Assembly: GCA_037013685.1 (NCBI GenBank)
Contig: CM072919.1
Span: 125,616 to 189,615 of the forward strand
Source: Acridotheres tristis
Lineage: Eukaryota > Chordata > Aves > Passeriformes > Sturnidae
Direction of reading: 5' to 3'
DNA length: 64,000 nt
Position numbers and translations under genes: made by a program. The notes below the pieces were generated by a model that was not told the DNA's origin, ran no database searches, and worked only from the letters and a program-made list of their open reading frames with translations. Every line of letters starts with the position of its first letter. Within the stretch, counting starts at the first letter, position 1. Positions 1 to 10,520 of this stretch are shown here, piece by piece.

Positions 1-133
1 TGATTCCTTTTGCAAGTACCATGCATTGAAACCGTCTGGTTTGCCTGCTAGGAGAATTGTCCATCAGGTGTATAACAGCAGAACTGACAAAACCTGGTAA
101 GAATAGATGAATGGCACTAATTTAGAAAAAAAC

Positions 134-963
134 AATAATCACAGAATGGGTTAGGTTCCAAAGAAGTTTAAAGCCCATCTCATTCCCTTCCTTGCCATAG
201 ACAGGGACATGTTCCTTTAGACCAGGTTGCTCTAAGCCACATCCAGCCTGGCCTTGAACACCCAGGGATGGATCAGCCACATCATCTCTGGGCAACCTGT
301 GCCAGGGCTTCACCAGTCTACCAGCCAAGAATTTCTTCCCAATACCCCCACCTAACGCTGCTCTCTGGCAGTGGGAAGTCATTCCCACTTGTCCTGTGAT
401 TCTACACCCCTGTCCAAAGTTCCTCTCCAATTCTCTTGGAACCCCTTTAGGCACTGGAACAGGCTCTAAGGTGTCTTTAGAGCCTTCTCTTCTCCAGGTG
501 AATATCCCCAGCTCTCCCAGCCTGTCCCCTGAGCAGAGCGCCTCCAACCATTGGAGCATCTCCGTGGTTCCTCTGGCCTGGCTCCAGCAGTTCCACGTCC
601 TCCTGTTCCCCAGGGCTGGGGCAGCTCTGCAGGTGGGGTCTCACCTGAGTGGGACAGTATCTCCCCCCCCTCCCATGTTACCCATGCTGGGGGCTCAGCC
701 CAGCACAGGGATGGTTTCTTGTGTGCCAGTACCTGTGGCTGGGGCATGTTGAGGTTCTTTTCCACCTGCACCCACAAGTCCTTCTCCCCAGGCCTTTTCT
801 CAATCCCTCCTCTCCTCAGCCTTTGTTTGTGCTTGGGATTGCCCTGACACGTGTGCAGGAGTTGCCCTTAGCCTTGTGCAAGTTTGTAAGTCCCACCTCT
901 CCACCCTCTCCAGGTCCTTCTGGATGGTATCCCTTCCTTCCAGCATGTTGACCATACCACACA
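134..963 (-). mobile_element. CR1 LINE fragment, antisense, 3' portion
   Basis: The + strand reads as the reverse complement of the 3' part of a CR1 retrotransposon. It opens with the CR1 3'-end signature (aatcacagaatggg) at 134. It continues through the 'agaccaggttgctctaagcc', 'ctgggcaacctgtgccagggcttcacca' type segments and the 'gagccttctcttctccagg' segment, and ends near 'ccttctggatggtatccc'. The element's own 3' end is therefore at the left. Reading frames across it are broken, so it is a dead copy. CR1 is the main LINE of birds. The right boundary is approximate. Confidence 0.85.
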
Positions 964-3250
964 GGATACCTATATTTAAATACAGAATACTATCTGTAAT
1001 TAAATGTCCATCTTCATCTTCATTCCATATGGTGGAATACTTCAGTAGATCAGGTAATATTCTTTGGAGTTTTATGATTGCTAGTGCAAGCTGCATTATC
1101 ATTTGAATTTGCAAGATAGTGGGCACAAGAAATCCAGGTGTTTTCTAAAGCCTATTAGGGACAAATTCTTACCACACTTGCTAGATGGGCCATCTAGTTC
1201 AGCAGGACACCCAGCTGTATCTGGTACTCATGACCAAGAGAGGAGTGTCTGGGGACGTGATAATCAGTGGTCATGTTGGGTTGTTGGTCATCAGTGGTTT
1301 CATCAGTGGTCATGAAATGTGGCGTTCAAGGTTCTGAGGGGAGTGACAAAGATAAATGTCAGACTACAGCCCCTTCAAGAGAATGACTTTGGGTTATTCA
1401 AGTGAAGTGAGATTCTGTGAGAGTTAGCTCTGAAGAACAAAGGAGCTCAAAAGAGCTGGCAGTTTATTAAGGATTTCCTCCAAGCACAAGAGCAGACTGT
1501 CCCAGCAATCAGAGAAATAAGTAAATGTGTTGGGAGACAAACTTTGTAAACACAGAATTTGTGAATGAACACAAAAAAACTATACACGGGACGGACGCAA
1601 GGACAGACTACTGAAGTGCAAAATAGGAATACTTCTTCAGCATGCAGAGATGGTGTTAGGAAAGCCAAAGGCCAACTAGACTTGACCCCGACAAAGGACT
1701 TCAAAAGCTTTCCTAGTCCTACTTTCCACCAAGGAAGTCCCCCAGGTCTCTGAGCTTTGAGACAGGATTCAGAGGCAGGATCAAGTGAAAAATCTCTTGA
1801 CAACTCTCCAAGGGATCCAGTGGACTGTGTGGGAGGGGGGCTGAAAGCTGGCTGATGTTACTGAACAGACTCATTCCATCATCTTAAAGGGTTCTGGGGA
1901 TCAGTGAAGACCAGGTCTGCATTCCAGGGGGCACTTTAAGCATCAGGAGGCTCTGTTTAATCTCTCACTCTCCAGCTACCAAGGAAGAAGAAAAACACTA
2001 TTAAGTGTTGCTTTTCACCTGAGATTTCCTGGCATGCTTCCCTGGCTTAAATGAACTTGCCACTAGTCAATAAGCTACATGGTCCTGAACAAGTCATCCC
2101 CATTTACCCTCAGGGTAGAGCTCCAGCCACGGTATCCACAGATATCTGAAGCTGCAGCATTTTTCATTTGATCTCAGCTGACTTAAAGCTGATTTTAGCG
2201 TATCCTCCGATCATGACCACGATCATGATGTCCACATAGCAGCCTGAGTCTGTGTGTAGTTCTAGACCTTGTCTGTGTCTTTTGCCTGGAGAACAATTGG
2301 TGCAGATGATTTGCAGAGAATTTAGCCATTTAGAATTTAGAATTTGTGTTTTTATTCACATGAGAACTGTAATTTTCAAGGATATAAAATATGGCTGACT
2401 TAGCTCCAGTCTTTATGGAATTAAGTTCCCTTCCCAAAGCAGCCATGTCCTACAAACTGAGCCAAACACTAGTCTTGAAAAGTGAGTCAGAGGAATTACT
2501 TATTATATGTCTAAAAAACAATAATTACATTTTTACTTATTACTTATAAGTACTTATTCTGATACAGGTATCCATTAGAGAAAATTTCACTGTAGAGCAT
2601 TAAAACCTATTAAACCTAAGAAACTGTGAACATGCTTTTATCATTAAAATGTGCAACTTTAATTATAGAAATTGCTGTCCTGTGCTTTTCTAATGGGTGT
2701 GTGGTACCAGCATAGTGAGTGATGTGACCCATTTAAGGGGAGTTCTTTAGAAAGAATGTACCTCAGGCAGTTACACTATACTTAAGAACCAGCAGGTCAC
2801 AGTGTGTTCTCTATTCATGTTCTAATTAGAGACCATACTTCTCAGAATGATTAATGTAAGGGAGGAAAATTAACAGTTTTATCCTAATAGGATAAAACAG
2901 TGTTGGGAGGTTTCTGATTGTGATTTAATTTACCTTCAAGTAAATCTGTAGTAATACCAGGATAAATGTGATTCTAGCAATTTATTATTTCAATAAAAAG
3001 TAAACTCCACCCACACCAACTTCACAGTTCTTGTGACTTTTAGAAATTAATTACAAGAGTTATCTGTACCCTATGAGCTTGTCAAGTTGCTGATATAACT
3101 AGAATCTATTTTGGGTGCATGCCATTAAGATACTATAAATGCCATACTTTCTGATTAGTACTATTGTTAGGTCAGTATTTCTAAAGGGACATGGCCTAAA
3201 AGTCACTATGACTTTGACAAATTAAATATTTTTCCATAGCTGAGCTCTGG
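964..3250. other. Non-coding stretch, no gene recognised
   Basis: No exon-like open frame with a recognisable protein was seen on either strand. The DNA becomes AT-rich after about 2.3 kb. The only structure noted is a short palindrome at 2876-2898, listed separately. Confidence 0.5.
2876..2898. repeat. Perfect 11-bp inverted repeat
   Basis: The arm gttttatccta (2876-2886) and its exact reverse complement taggataaaac (2888-2898) are separated by one base. The function is unknown. In AT-rich DNA such a palindrome can arise by chance. Confidence 0.8.
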
Positions 3251-3440
3251 GAAAAAAAAAAAAAAAAACAAAAAAACAAAAAAAACCCCCAAACAACAAC
3301 CAAAAAAAAAAAAAAAAACCACAAAAAACCACAAAGAACACCAGCACAAGAAATATCCACACAAAAAACAACCAAAAAAGAAAAATAAACAAACAAAACA
3401 CTCCCACAAAGGCAAAAAGTCACCACCTCACAAAGAAAAC
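3251..3440. repeat. A-rich / A,C low-complexity tract
   Basis: A run of A at 3252-3268 is followed by nearly 200 bases made mostly of A with scattered C (AAAC-like units). The phenylalanine- and cysteine-rich open frames on the opposite strand come only from this base composition. It could be an expanded poly-A of an old insertion, but no retrocopy is recognisable beside it. Confidence 0.85.
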
Positions 3441-4689
3441 CCCAGCCAAAATCAACCACTCTCTTTGAAGACCTTCTACTTCTGAGACTATCATTTGCAT
3501 GGACTCAGACCCTGGAGCATTCACAGTTGTCCATACCATGACGGTGGCATTTTGATCCATAGTCGTAAGCATTCATCAGCAAGAAAAGAAACAGACTCTA
3601 GAGTGAAGGCAGCACCACAGGTAATCACTGTCTCATTTCTAGCTCTAGCACTCTGTCAGTGTCCTGGACAAGAAGGCAGTTTCTAGATGCTCACACCATG
3701 TAGGTCAGTTAACATACTATCTTGTCTGCTTCTGGTGGCAGACCTGGATGAAGCAGAAAGTTGTACCTGAGGCCTCCAGAAGCCCATTCTGCCCACACCT
3801 CTGTGATTTTCAGCAGTAATTATTATTAATTGGGAAATATATCCAGGGCTCTGTGTAAGTTAGGTTCTGCTGGAGTTGAATCAGTTGAAATCTATTTTTT
3901 AACTTGTTTCTGAACTGATGAAGTTATTTCTCAAATAACTCATTCCTTACAGCATAGGGGAACTGGCAAGGACAAGCAACCTGGAGAGGGCTTCCTTTTT
4001 CAACAGCAGCATGGATTTATGTCACACTCAACTGACCGATGTCACATGCTTTCCCAGCTGCCAGACCATTTCTGTGGGTCTTACTGATCCACTCAGAATA
4101 TTTTAAGGTCCCGCTCCCTCTTGTGGCAGCTCACACCTCCTGCGACATCATGACCCTGAGCCAGAAACTGATACATTAATGAGGGTGACTGAGCAGGGGC
4201 CAAGCCCCTTATTTTCAAACACTTCTTTGCTGGAAATTACAACAATAAAGAAAATATATCTGTTAACCTGTTTTCAGGGAACATACAATGTGAAGGCAGT
4301 GGTTCAACTAACAGCTGCATGTAACCCGAGCCCTAAAGTAAGCGGTGTGGGGCTGACCACACAAGCCACGTCTGAGGGTCTTTAACAACACGACAGTCAC
4401 GTTGGTTACCACTATTAATGTTTTCAGTAGGTGATTTCTTATGAAGCATTTGTTTCATCCTTTGTAAGGACTGAATCATAATTTTTTTCTCTGAGGAAAG
4501 AGAGCCATCAATCTTTCTCCAATCTAAGGAAAGAGATCATCTTGAGGAACCAACCAGCTACATAGCCTACACCTTGTCTTTTCTCGGGCATCTGTGCAGT
4601 TTCAGAAGATTTTCAGGTTGTCATTAAATTCAATTCCTTCTAGTATCCTCATCTGCAAGGATTTATATAAGAGCTGAAATGAGGGATGT
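3441..4689. other. Non-coding stretch, nothing recognised
   Basis: No recognisable coding or repeat signal was seen on either strand. Confidence 0.45.
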
Positions 4690-5318
4690 GAGGCTCCAGG
4701 TGGCTCTTTAAAATGCTGTTTATTATATCCAAATGATCCAGCAATTCACAGGTGGTGGGTGACAAGAGCCCAGCCCACAGCCTGTCATCCACAGCTGTGG
4801 GTTCATCTCAAACTACTTTAGTTCTGGTTACAATGCATTATATACTTTTCATTGCAGAGCATTTTAATACATGACAACCAATCAATACCTTTACTATTAC
4901 CTATAGCCTATCCTAACTACTAACATTACCATTTTCATGTTACTATTTCCAATCACAAAAGGTTAATGTGTTCTAGCTTAAGCTAGAAGTTCTTTTTCAG
5001 TGTTCTTGCAGTGGAAAATTCTGAGATCTTTACTTGCAACATTGGCTTTCTTGTTTGTCTGTGAAAACCTTTTTTGCTTGGTAAAAACATCTTTTGTTTG
5101 AGGTGGATTTATCCTTTGCTCTAAGTCATAAAAGCCCCTTCCAACTCATTTGCTCTTTGCCTTCTAGTTACCCAGTAAGACTGGCTCAGCAATTCTTTTT
5201 TTCTATATCAAAACTTGCTATCATTTCTATTCCTTCATCAGATTCTACATTCAAAGATCTTTTTGTTATACACACATATCTGTAAGACCTTTCTGTCAAA
5301 TTCTTATCATTCCCAACA
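4690..5318 (-). mobile_element. Solo-LTR-like element, antisense (endogenous retrovirus)
   Basis: The right end is ...tcccaaca at 5318, so on the minus strand the element begins TGTTGGGA, a standard TG LTR start. Reading the minus strand, a TATA-like run (tatataatg) lies near + strand 4833-4842. An AATAAA poly-A signal (tttatt on the + strand) lies at 4719-4724, close to the element's 3' end. The order start, TATA, poly-A fits an LTR. No gag/pol-like coding is attached, so it looks like a solo LTR. The overall sequence resembles a passerine ERV LTR family from memory. The left boundary is uncertain and no convincing target duplication was found. Confidence 0.6.
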
Positions 5319-7010
5319 GATTTACAGTTATTTCAGTGGGAAAATTCTCAAGGTAAAATACTTGCTAAAGTGAAATGATCAATATGTCCTATGAGTGAAT
5401 TGATTAGTGAGTGAAGCTACTCACATGCTCAACACACTCCAGAATTCAATCCGGCTTTATAAAAATAAGGGGCTATTTGGGGGCTTACTCAGCATTTCCA
5501 GGAACTGTATGCAATTTCTACTGCAGATCTTATAACGGCACGGGCCAAGGCACCACTGACACAAAGTGGGAAGTTTTTTCTCTTAAATGCTTTATATGTA
5601 ACCAACAGCCAACCTGAGTGAAACTCCAAAATTCGAATGATGTCCCTGGCACACAGCTCTGCTCATCCAGGCATCACTTAAGGGCTGCTCAAAAGAGCAG
5701 CCTAGTATCCTTAGGCCATGGCATAGCCTCCTCCCTGGCTGTGGTAGGATCTCCAGCACCCACTAGATGGTGATCTGGGATAACAAGAAGGAGGCTTATG
5801 AGGCCCTGGGAGCAAAGGAACAGGGATTGTTCGATATGAGGGACTGAAGGGATTGGTCAAAACACAAGACCTGGGGGCAAAGGGCTAAAAACACTATGAG
5901 AGGGTCATTAAAGCTACGTTCTTGATGTTTTTTCTCAGAGGAAGCAAGCTGGGTTTTTACAAGTTGTGTCTTGCTTCTAGCAAAATGCATCTGAGCAAGA
6001 GCAACTATGTCCACTCACAAATACAAAGAAATGCCTTAGAAGCATTCATAGTCTGATACTCACTTCTCTAATTAACTTGCAATGTCAGTGCTGCTCCCGA
6101 GCTGTGACTTTCCAGGCACACTGGCCCAGGAGTCTAGATCCTGAAAGCATGAGCAAAGTTGTCAGTAATTAGGGCTATTCAGGGCCTGAACTAAAAAGTT
6201 TAGAAATCTCATTCACCACCCTACATTGCTGCAATACCCTGGCAGTTTGAGCCTGTTCTTGGCACAACCTAACAGCATCTTCCTCTACAGACATCACAGT
6301 GTGCAAAAAGGGGACATGCACTCCCATTTCCTGGCAGGACTTGGGAACATTTTTTTTGCTAGGACTTTGTTTTCTTCAAGTGCTTTCCCAAGCTGGTGGA
6401 ACAGGACTGGTATATGGACTGTGGTAGTATATTCACTGAGGTGATGAATCTCCATCCTTGGAGAGTTTCAAATTTAGCTGGATCAAATTCAACTGAATAA
6501 CCTAACTTTGCAGATAGCTTTGTTTCAAGCAGCAACTTAAAGTACAAAATGTCTTGCCCTACCTATACCTTTCTATGCTTTTGTGATATATTTGATTTCT
6601 TTCACTTTTTCCCTGAAATAAGCTGTGTAGGTAGAAGGAGTAGGATCAATGTTGAAAAACGCCTAAGACCACATTTGTGGGGTTTGATCTTAGTGCATGC
6701 ACATAGTGCCAGATTCCAGAGACTAACAGCTTATAGTTACTGAACATTCTTCCTTCTGAATATAACCACTAGATGGGGAAGCAAGCACTTGATTTTTCAC
6801 AATTTCTTACTGAAAAATTGTACTTCTGTGGTTTTGGCTGTGCTTATACAATTCACTGTGTCCTCTGCTCTCTGTTTAGCATCTCTGAATGGGTACCTGC
6901 TTTAGTACCTTGTGTTCTAGCACCCAACATCAGGATTTCAGCCTATTGACATTTAAAGAAGGGTCTGCACAAGACCACAAAAGAAACACCCTAAACCTGG
7001 AGGTGTACAG
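5319..7010. other. Non-coding stretch, nothing recognised
   Basis: There is no recognisable exon, RNA gene or repeat. Short open frames here have no family-like motifs. Confidence 0.45.
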
Positions 7011-7393
7011 TCATAGAATCACAGACAGGTTGGAGTTAATAGGGACCTTAAAGCCCATCTCATTCCATCCCATGCCACAGACAGAGAGAGTTTCCATTAG
7101 ACCAGACTTCTCCAAGCCCTATCCCACCTGGACTTGAACACTTCCAGAGATGGGGCAGCCACAGATTCTCTGGGCAACCTGTGCCAGGGCCTCATCACTC
7201 TCACATGGAAGAATTTCCTCCTAATGACTCAGCATTATCTAAATATCTTATCTTTTAGTTTAAAACCATTCCTCTTGTGTTATCACTATTTGTCTGTGGA
7301 AAAAGTCCCTCTCCCTCTTCTTATAAGCTCCCTTTAAGCACTGAAAGGCTGCAGTTTGAGGTCACCTCAGAGCCTTCTGTTCTGAGAAGGTCA
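7011..7393 (-). mobile_element. CR1 LINE fragment, antisense, 3' portion
   Basis: It begins tcatagaatcacagacagg, the reverse complement of a CR1 3' terminus. It continues through 'agaccagacttctccaagcc' and 'ctgggcaacctgtgccaggg', and through 'cctttaagcactgaaaggctgcagtttgag' and 'gagccttctgttctgag' type segments. It lines up with the CR1 copy at 134-963 over its whole length, which makes the identification internal to the window. It is truncated where the LTR at 7395 begins. Confidence 0.85.
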
Positions 7394-7394
7394 T

Positions 7395-7889
7395 GAGGCA
7401 GCCAGTTTATTTCAGCTTGAGCTGGTGCCTCCAAAGAGGGAGCCTGAACAGCACAACCCCTAGACCTTTAACTGCTCACAGTCTGTGCACTTTTATCCAC
7501 TCACAGTCTGTGCACTGACCTTCACTTACTCTTCACACACTCTGTACATGCTTCTTGGTCCAATGGCAATTTATGATCTGGGATCTTTTAACACTTCATT
7601 GGTTTCTTTCTCCATGTCCACACGGGCAGACCATTAACTGCTTTTCTCTTCCAGCTTCAGGTAACCTTGGGGCTCTCCAGGGTCTCAGGCCTTATCTGAA
7701 GATCTCCAGATCTCTGTCTCCTCCCCTGCTCAGCTGTTCATGTTATACGGAGTTCACTTATAGCTCACCTCAAAGCCAAGCATTGAGCAGGGCCCACTCA
7801 TGCTAAACTGTAAGCAAGTTACAATGAAACTTCAACCTACACAATTAATTTCTAATATTCTATAAGTAAACTTACTTTAATTCTCAACA
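7395..7889 (-). mobile_element. LTR-like element, antisense
   Basis: The right edge ...ttctcaaca (7889) gives a minus-strand start TGTTGAGAA. A minus-strand AATAAA (tttatt at 7406-7411) lies near the left edge, as expected for an antisense LTR with its poly-A signal near the 3' end. A tandem duplication of 'ctcacagtctgtgcact' is visible at about 7475-7517. No internal retroviral coding sequence flanks it. No target duplication was confirmed and the left limit is approximate. Confidence 0.55.
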
Positions 7890-7935
7890 GACCACGTATC
7901 TCTGGCTGTGGACTGCAGCCAAATTCTTAGCCACC

Positions 7936-8971
7936 TATCCTGCTTTCAGACACCAAAGGGTTAATTTTTTGTAGTAGCCAAGAGGGGATGTGGCTAAGGT
8001 CCAGATGTTATTTGACACAAAAGGGACACTCTCTCTGTCTTGTCCAGGGAGAAGGGGTTCTTTCCAGCTGAGAAAACACAGTGGACAGAATGGTCTGGTA
8101 TTGTGGTTTTGGGGGGGGGGGGTGCGGAGGGCTTTCCAAGTAAATAATTGTCCTGGGGTACAATGCAACATTTGTGTATTCTATCACCATCTGTTCAAAT
8201 GTGGGAGGGGTGGTGATCCTTATCTCTGTGGGAGATATCCTCTGCTGATGTACCATCTGATAAGATCAGGGGGATGATCATTGTTATCTATTCACAACCC
8301 ATCCTTCCTCCGGGAGATATATTCCGTTAATGGGCCATTAAGTCCTATTGTATGACTGATAAGATTACATCATCCCATTGGGAGATGCCCCAGCCAGGGG
8401 CAGGAGCCAAGCCTTTCCTACCTAGATAAAAAACTGGGGTTTGGGACATGAGGGCAGACCTTTTCACTGGATCCCAGAGCAAAGTCGGACCTTTTCCACA
8501 TCATCGCTGGATCTTCGGAGGAAAACTGCACCTTCTACAGGAGCACTGCTTCACCTGAATTACATCTGTCATCCAGGAGGACTGCAGCCACCATTTATAC
8601 GGACTGCTACCAACACCCTGACTGACAGGGTGTCAGGTTGTATTTCTGACTGTGTCGGTGGTTGTTTCTTTTATATTATTGCATGTATTTTATTTTTTCT
8701 CTTTTCTCCTATTAAATTGTATTACTGACTTGGAGTCTTGCACTGGTTTTACTTTCAAACCAATACAATCATTTATTTTTCTTGTACCTTTTGTTATTAA
8801 TATTGTTGCTGTTAATGTTAGTTTTCTTACCTCATTGGTGTTTCCAATACATTTTTCTTATCTCAACCCATGATCTTTGTCTTTTGAGCCTCCAATTGGA
8901 GGGGATGGAGGGGAAGCAGCCCATGGTGTTAGCAGGAGAATGGAACTGGAGAATACCATTCTTAAACCACA
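7936..8971 (+). mobile_element. Solo LTR (about 1.04 kb) with 5-bp target duplication
   Basis: The element is bounded by a perfect 5-bp direct repeat, ccacc, at 7931-7935 and 8972-8976. It opens TATCCTGC (a probable TG start changed to TA) and ends ..cttaaaccaca. Inside, in the expected order for an LTR, are a TATA-like gataaaaa at 8425-8432 and an attaaa poly-A signal at 8711-8716. A G12 run lies at 8111-8122. No retroviral genes flank it, so it is a solo LTR. Its last third resembles the end of the element at about 9830-10269 (shared ttttcttacc..cattg..gtttcc segment). Confidence 0.75.
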
Positions 8972-8992
8972 CCACCACCAAAGAGTCCACTT

Positions 8993-9244
8993 TTCAAAGC
9001 CGTGTCTCCCCAATTAGGAGATAAGGATGCTACATGGGACAATGTCACAGGCTTTACAGAAGTCTGGGTAGATAAAATTGGTCATCTTCCCTTGTCAATT
9101 GTTGCAGTAACTCCATCATTGAAGGCCACCAACGTGGTCAGGCACAACTTGCCCTTGGTGAAGCTGCATTGGCTGTCTTGGAACAACTGCTTGTCTTGCA
9201 TGTGCCTTAATATTGCTTCCATGACGATCTGCTCCAGTCCCTCC
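8993..9244 (-). mobile_element. CR1 LINE reverse-transcriptase segment, antisense (part 1)
   Basis: On the minus strand this translates to CR1-type reverse-transcriptase sequence with a YPDFCKACDIVPCS-like stretch (the CR1 'LDFCKAFDTVP' motif). Upstream of that are [22 protein letters not shown] residues. Stops and substitutions show it is inactive. The copy continues at 9788-9829 and 10270-10520 and is split by two LTR-like insertions. Confidence 0.8.
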
Positions 9245-9781
9245 TGTGTCGAAGGCCTGCCATATTTGGTGCGCTGTTGTGTACATTGATATATAGATCC
9301 ATAATGTAGAAGAAGACTTTATTGTTAGTTAGAAGACTTTAACCTTCAGAAATGAAACTATGTATCGGTCACTTGGTAGAGGATTCAACCTATGAAAGGG
9401 GAATAATATACAACAAAGCCATTGTTGGCATGGAGGTGTTTTCACAGGCTGTTATGACCTCATCTTACATACTGGCCTTGCCTGAGATGATATTGAAACT
9501 GGCCAGTTCTGAGGAGGAGATATAAGGTGTGGTCCTGCAGTGGAAGGCAGAGGAAGACAAGATGCATGCTGTTTTCATCCAGGGAACACCCTAAAGGTGC
9601 TCTGCCCTCCTTCCCCTCCTGCTCGGGAGCCATGCTCCATCTCCTCCTCTTCAGCAGCTTCTCTAGAATCCAGGGGCCGGTACGTATTAATTGCTAGTGT
9701 GACTAATAAAATTAATTTGCTTTGCAGTTCTGAGCGTGTCTTGAGTTTTTTGTGCACGGACATCCTACTGAACTTGTCGCA
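9245..9781 (+). mobile_element. Solo LTR inserted into CR1
   Basis: The element starts TGTGTCG and ends TTGTCGCA. It is flanked by a near-perfect 6-bp direct repeat: ccctcc at 9239-9244 and ccttcc at 9782-9787. It contains a TATA-like tataagg at 9521 and AATAAA at 9706-9711. Removing it rejoins the CR1 sequence on both sides ('ctgctcca...' to 'ttcccaggcatagagg') at almost the spacing expected for CR1. That is strong evidence for an insertion. It carries no coding sequence. Confidence 0.75.
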
Positions 9782-9787
9782 CCTTCC

Positions 9788-9829
9788 CAGGCATAGAGGT
9801 GATGATCACTGGTCGTAGTTCCACGAGCC
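9788..9829 (-). mobile_element. CR1 LINE segment, antisense (part 2)
   Basis: This short piece is antisense to the CR1 'GNYRPVSLTSVPGK' region. The + strand reads caggcatagaggtgatgatc..ggtcgtag. It continues part 1 on the far side of the 9245-9781 LTR. Confidence 0.7.
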
Positions 9830-10269
9830 AGGACAGCGTTAATGTTCTTGCAGTAGCCATGAGGGCTCTGAGCCTGGAGCTCTGTGGGCATGCCCAGGCT
9901 GTTATTCTGTACCATCCACACCACATTAGGGTAGGTGGGGTGGAAGTGAGGGATTCTCATTTCTGAGAAGGAAGGGGGGAAAGTACATGTGGCAGGCCCA
10001 GGGGTCATTTTCTTCATTGTCTCAGAACCATGCAGCACCTGCTAGGTTGGTTGGTTGGTCAGTGAGCACTTTTTTGAATGTAAATCACCTTCTTTTTGTA
10101 TACTTTCGTTATCTGAATTGTTGCTGTTACTGTTCATTTTCTTACCACATTATTGTTTCCAGTAAATTGCTCTTGTCTCTGACTTTTGTTTCTCTCTTAT
10201 GGTGGGGGAGTGAAAAGAGGGTAGCAGATGTGTAAAGCTGAATTTCCGGCTGGGCTTAAAAGCATGACA
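9830..10269 (+). mobile_element. LTR-like insertion, internally shortened
   Basis: It lies exactly between CR1 residues that should be adjacent. Its start (caggacagcgttaatgttcttg..agtagcc) resembles the start of the 7936-8971 LTR (gggttaattttttgtagtagcc). Its end (ggcttaaaagcatgaca at 10269) has the CA terminus of an LTR. At about 440 bp it is less than half the length of the other copy, and no clear poly-A hexamer is present, so it looks like a deleted relative. The left boundary is approximate. Confidence 0.55.
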
Positions 10270-10520
10270 CCTTTTTAAAAATAGAATTGATGTTTTCCTT
10301 TTTCCAATCACTGAAACTTCACCTGACCATCATTTTCAAATAGGATGGAGACTGGCTTGGTAACTACATCAACCCTCAGGACCTTGGGGTGCATCTAATC
10401 AGGCTTCATAGATTTGTGCCTATTCAGTTCCATCAGCTGGTCTCAGACCTGCTCGTTTGCTGACGTGGAAGGGATGTTGTCCCAACCTTCACCTGGACGT
10501 TGAGCAACTTGAGAGAGGCA
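10270..10520 (-). mobile_element. CR1 LINE segment, antisense (part 3)
   Basis: On the minus strand it reads LNRHKSMKPD-like then MHPKVLR, then VTKPVSILFEN, then an LEKGKHQ..-like stretch. These match the CR1 polymerase order GPD.MHPRVLREL..KPLSIIFE..WKK.NVTPIFKKG, so this is the next upstream part of the same CR1 copy. Frameshifts and stops are present. The right limit is approximate. Confidence 0.75.

Noticed and set aside
3196..3459. Phe/Cys/Trp-rich minus-strand open frames
   Set aside because: They are composition artefacts of the A-rich tract at 3251-3440.
8111..8122. G12 run as a possible G-quadruplex
   Set aside because: It is a single homopolymer inside an LTR, without the separate G-tracts that would make a specific quadruplex claim.
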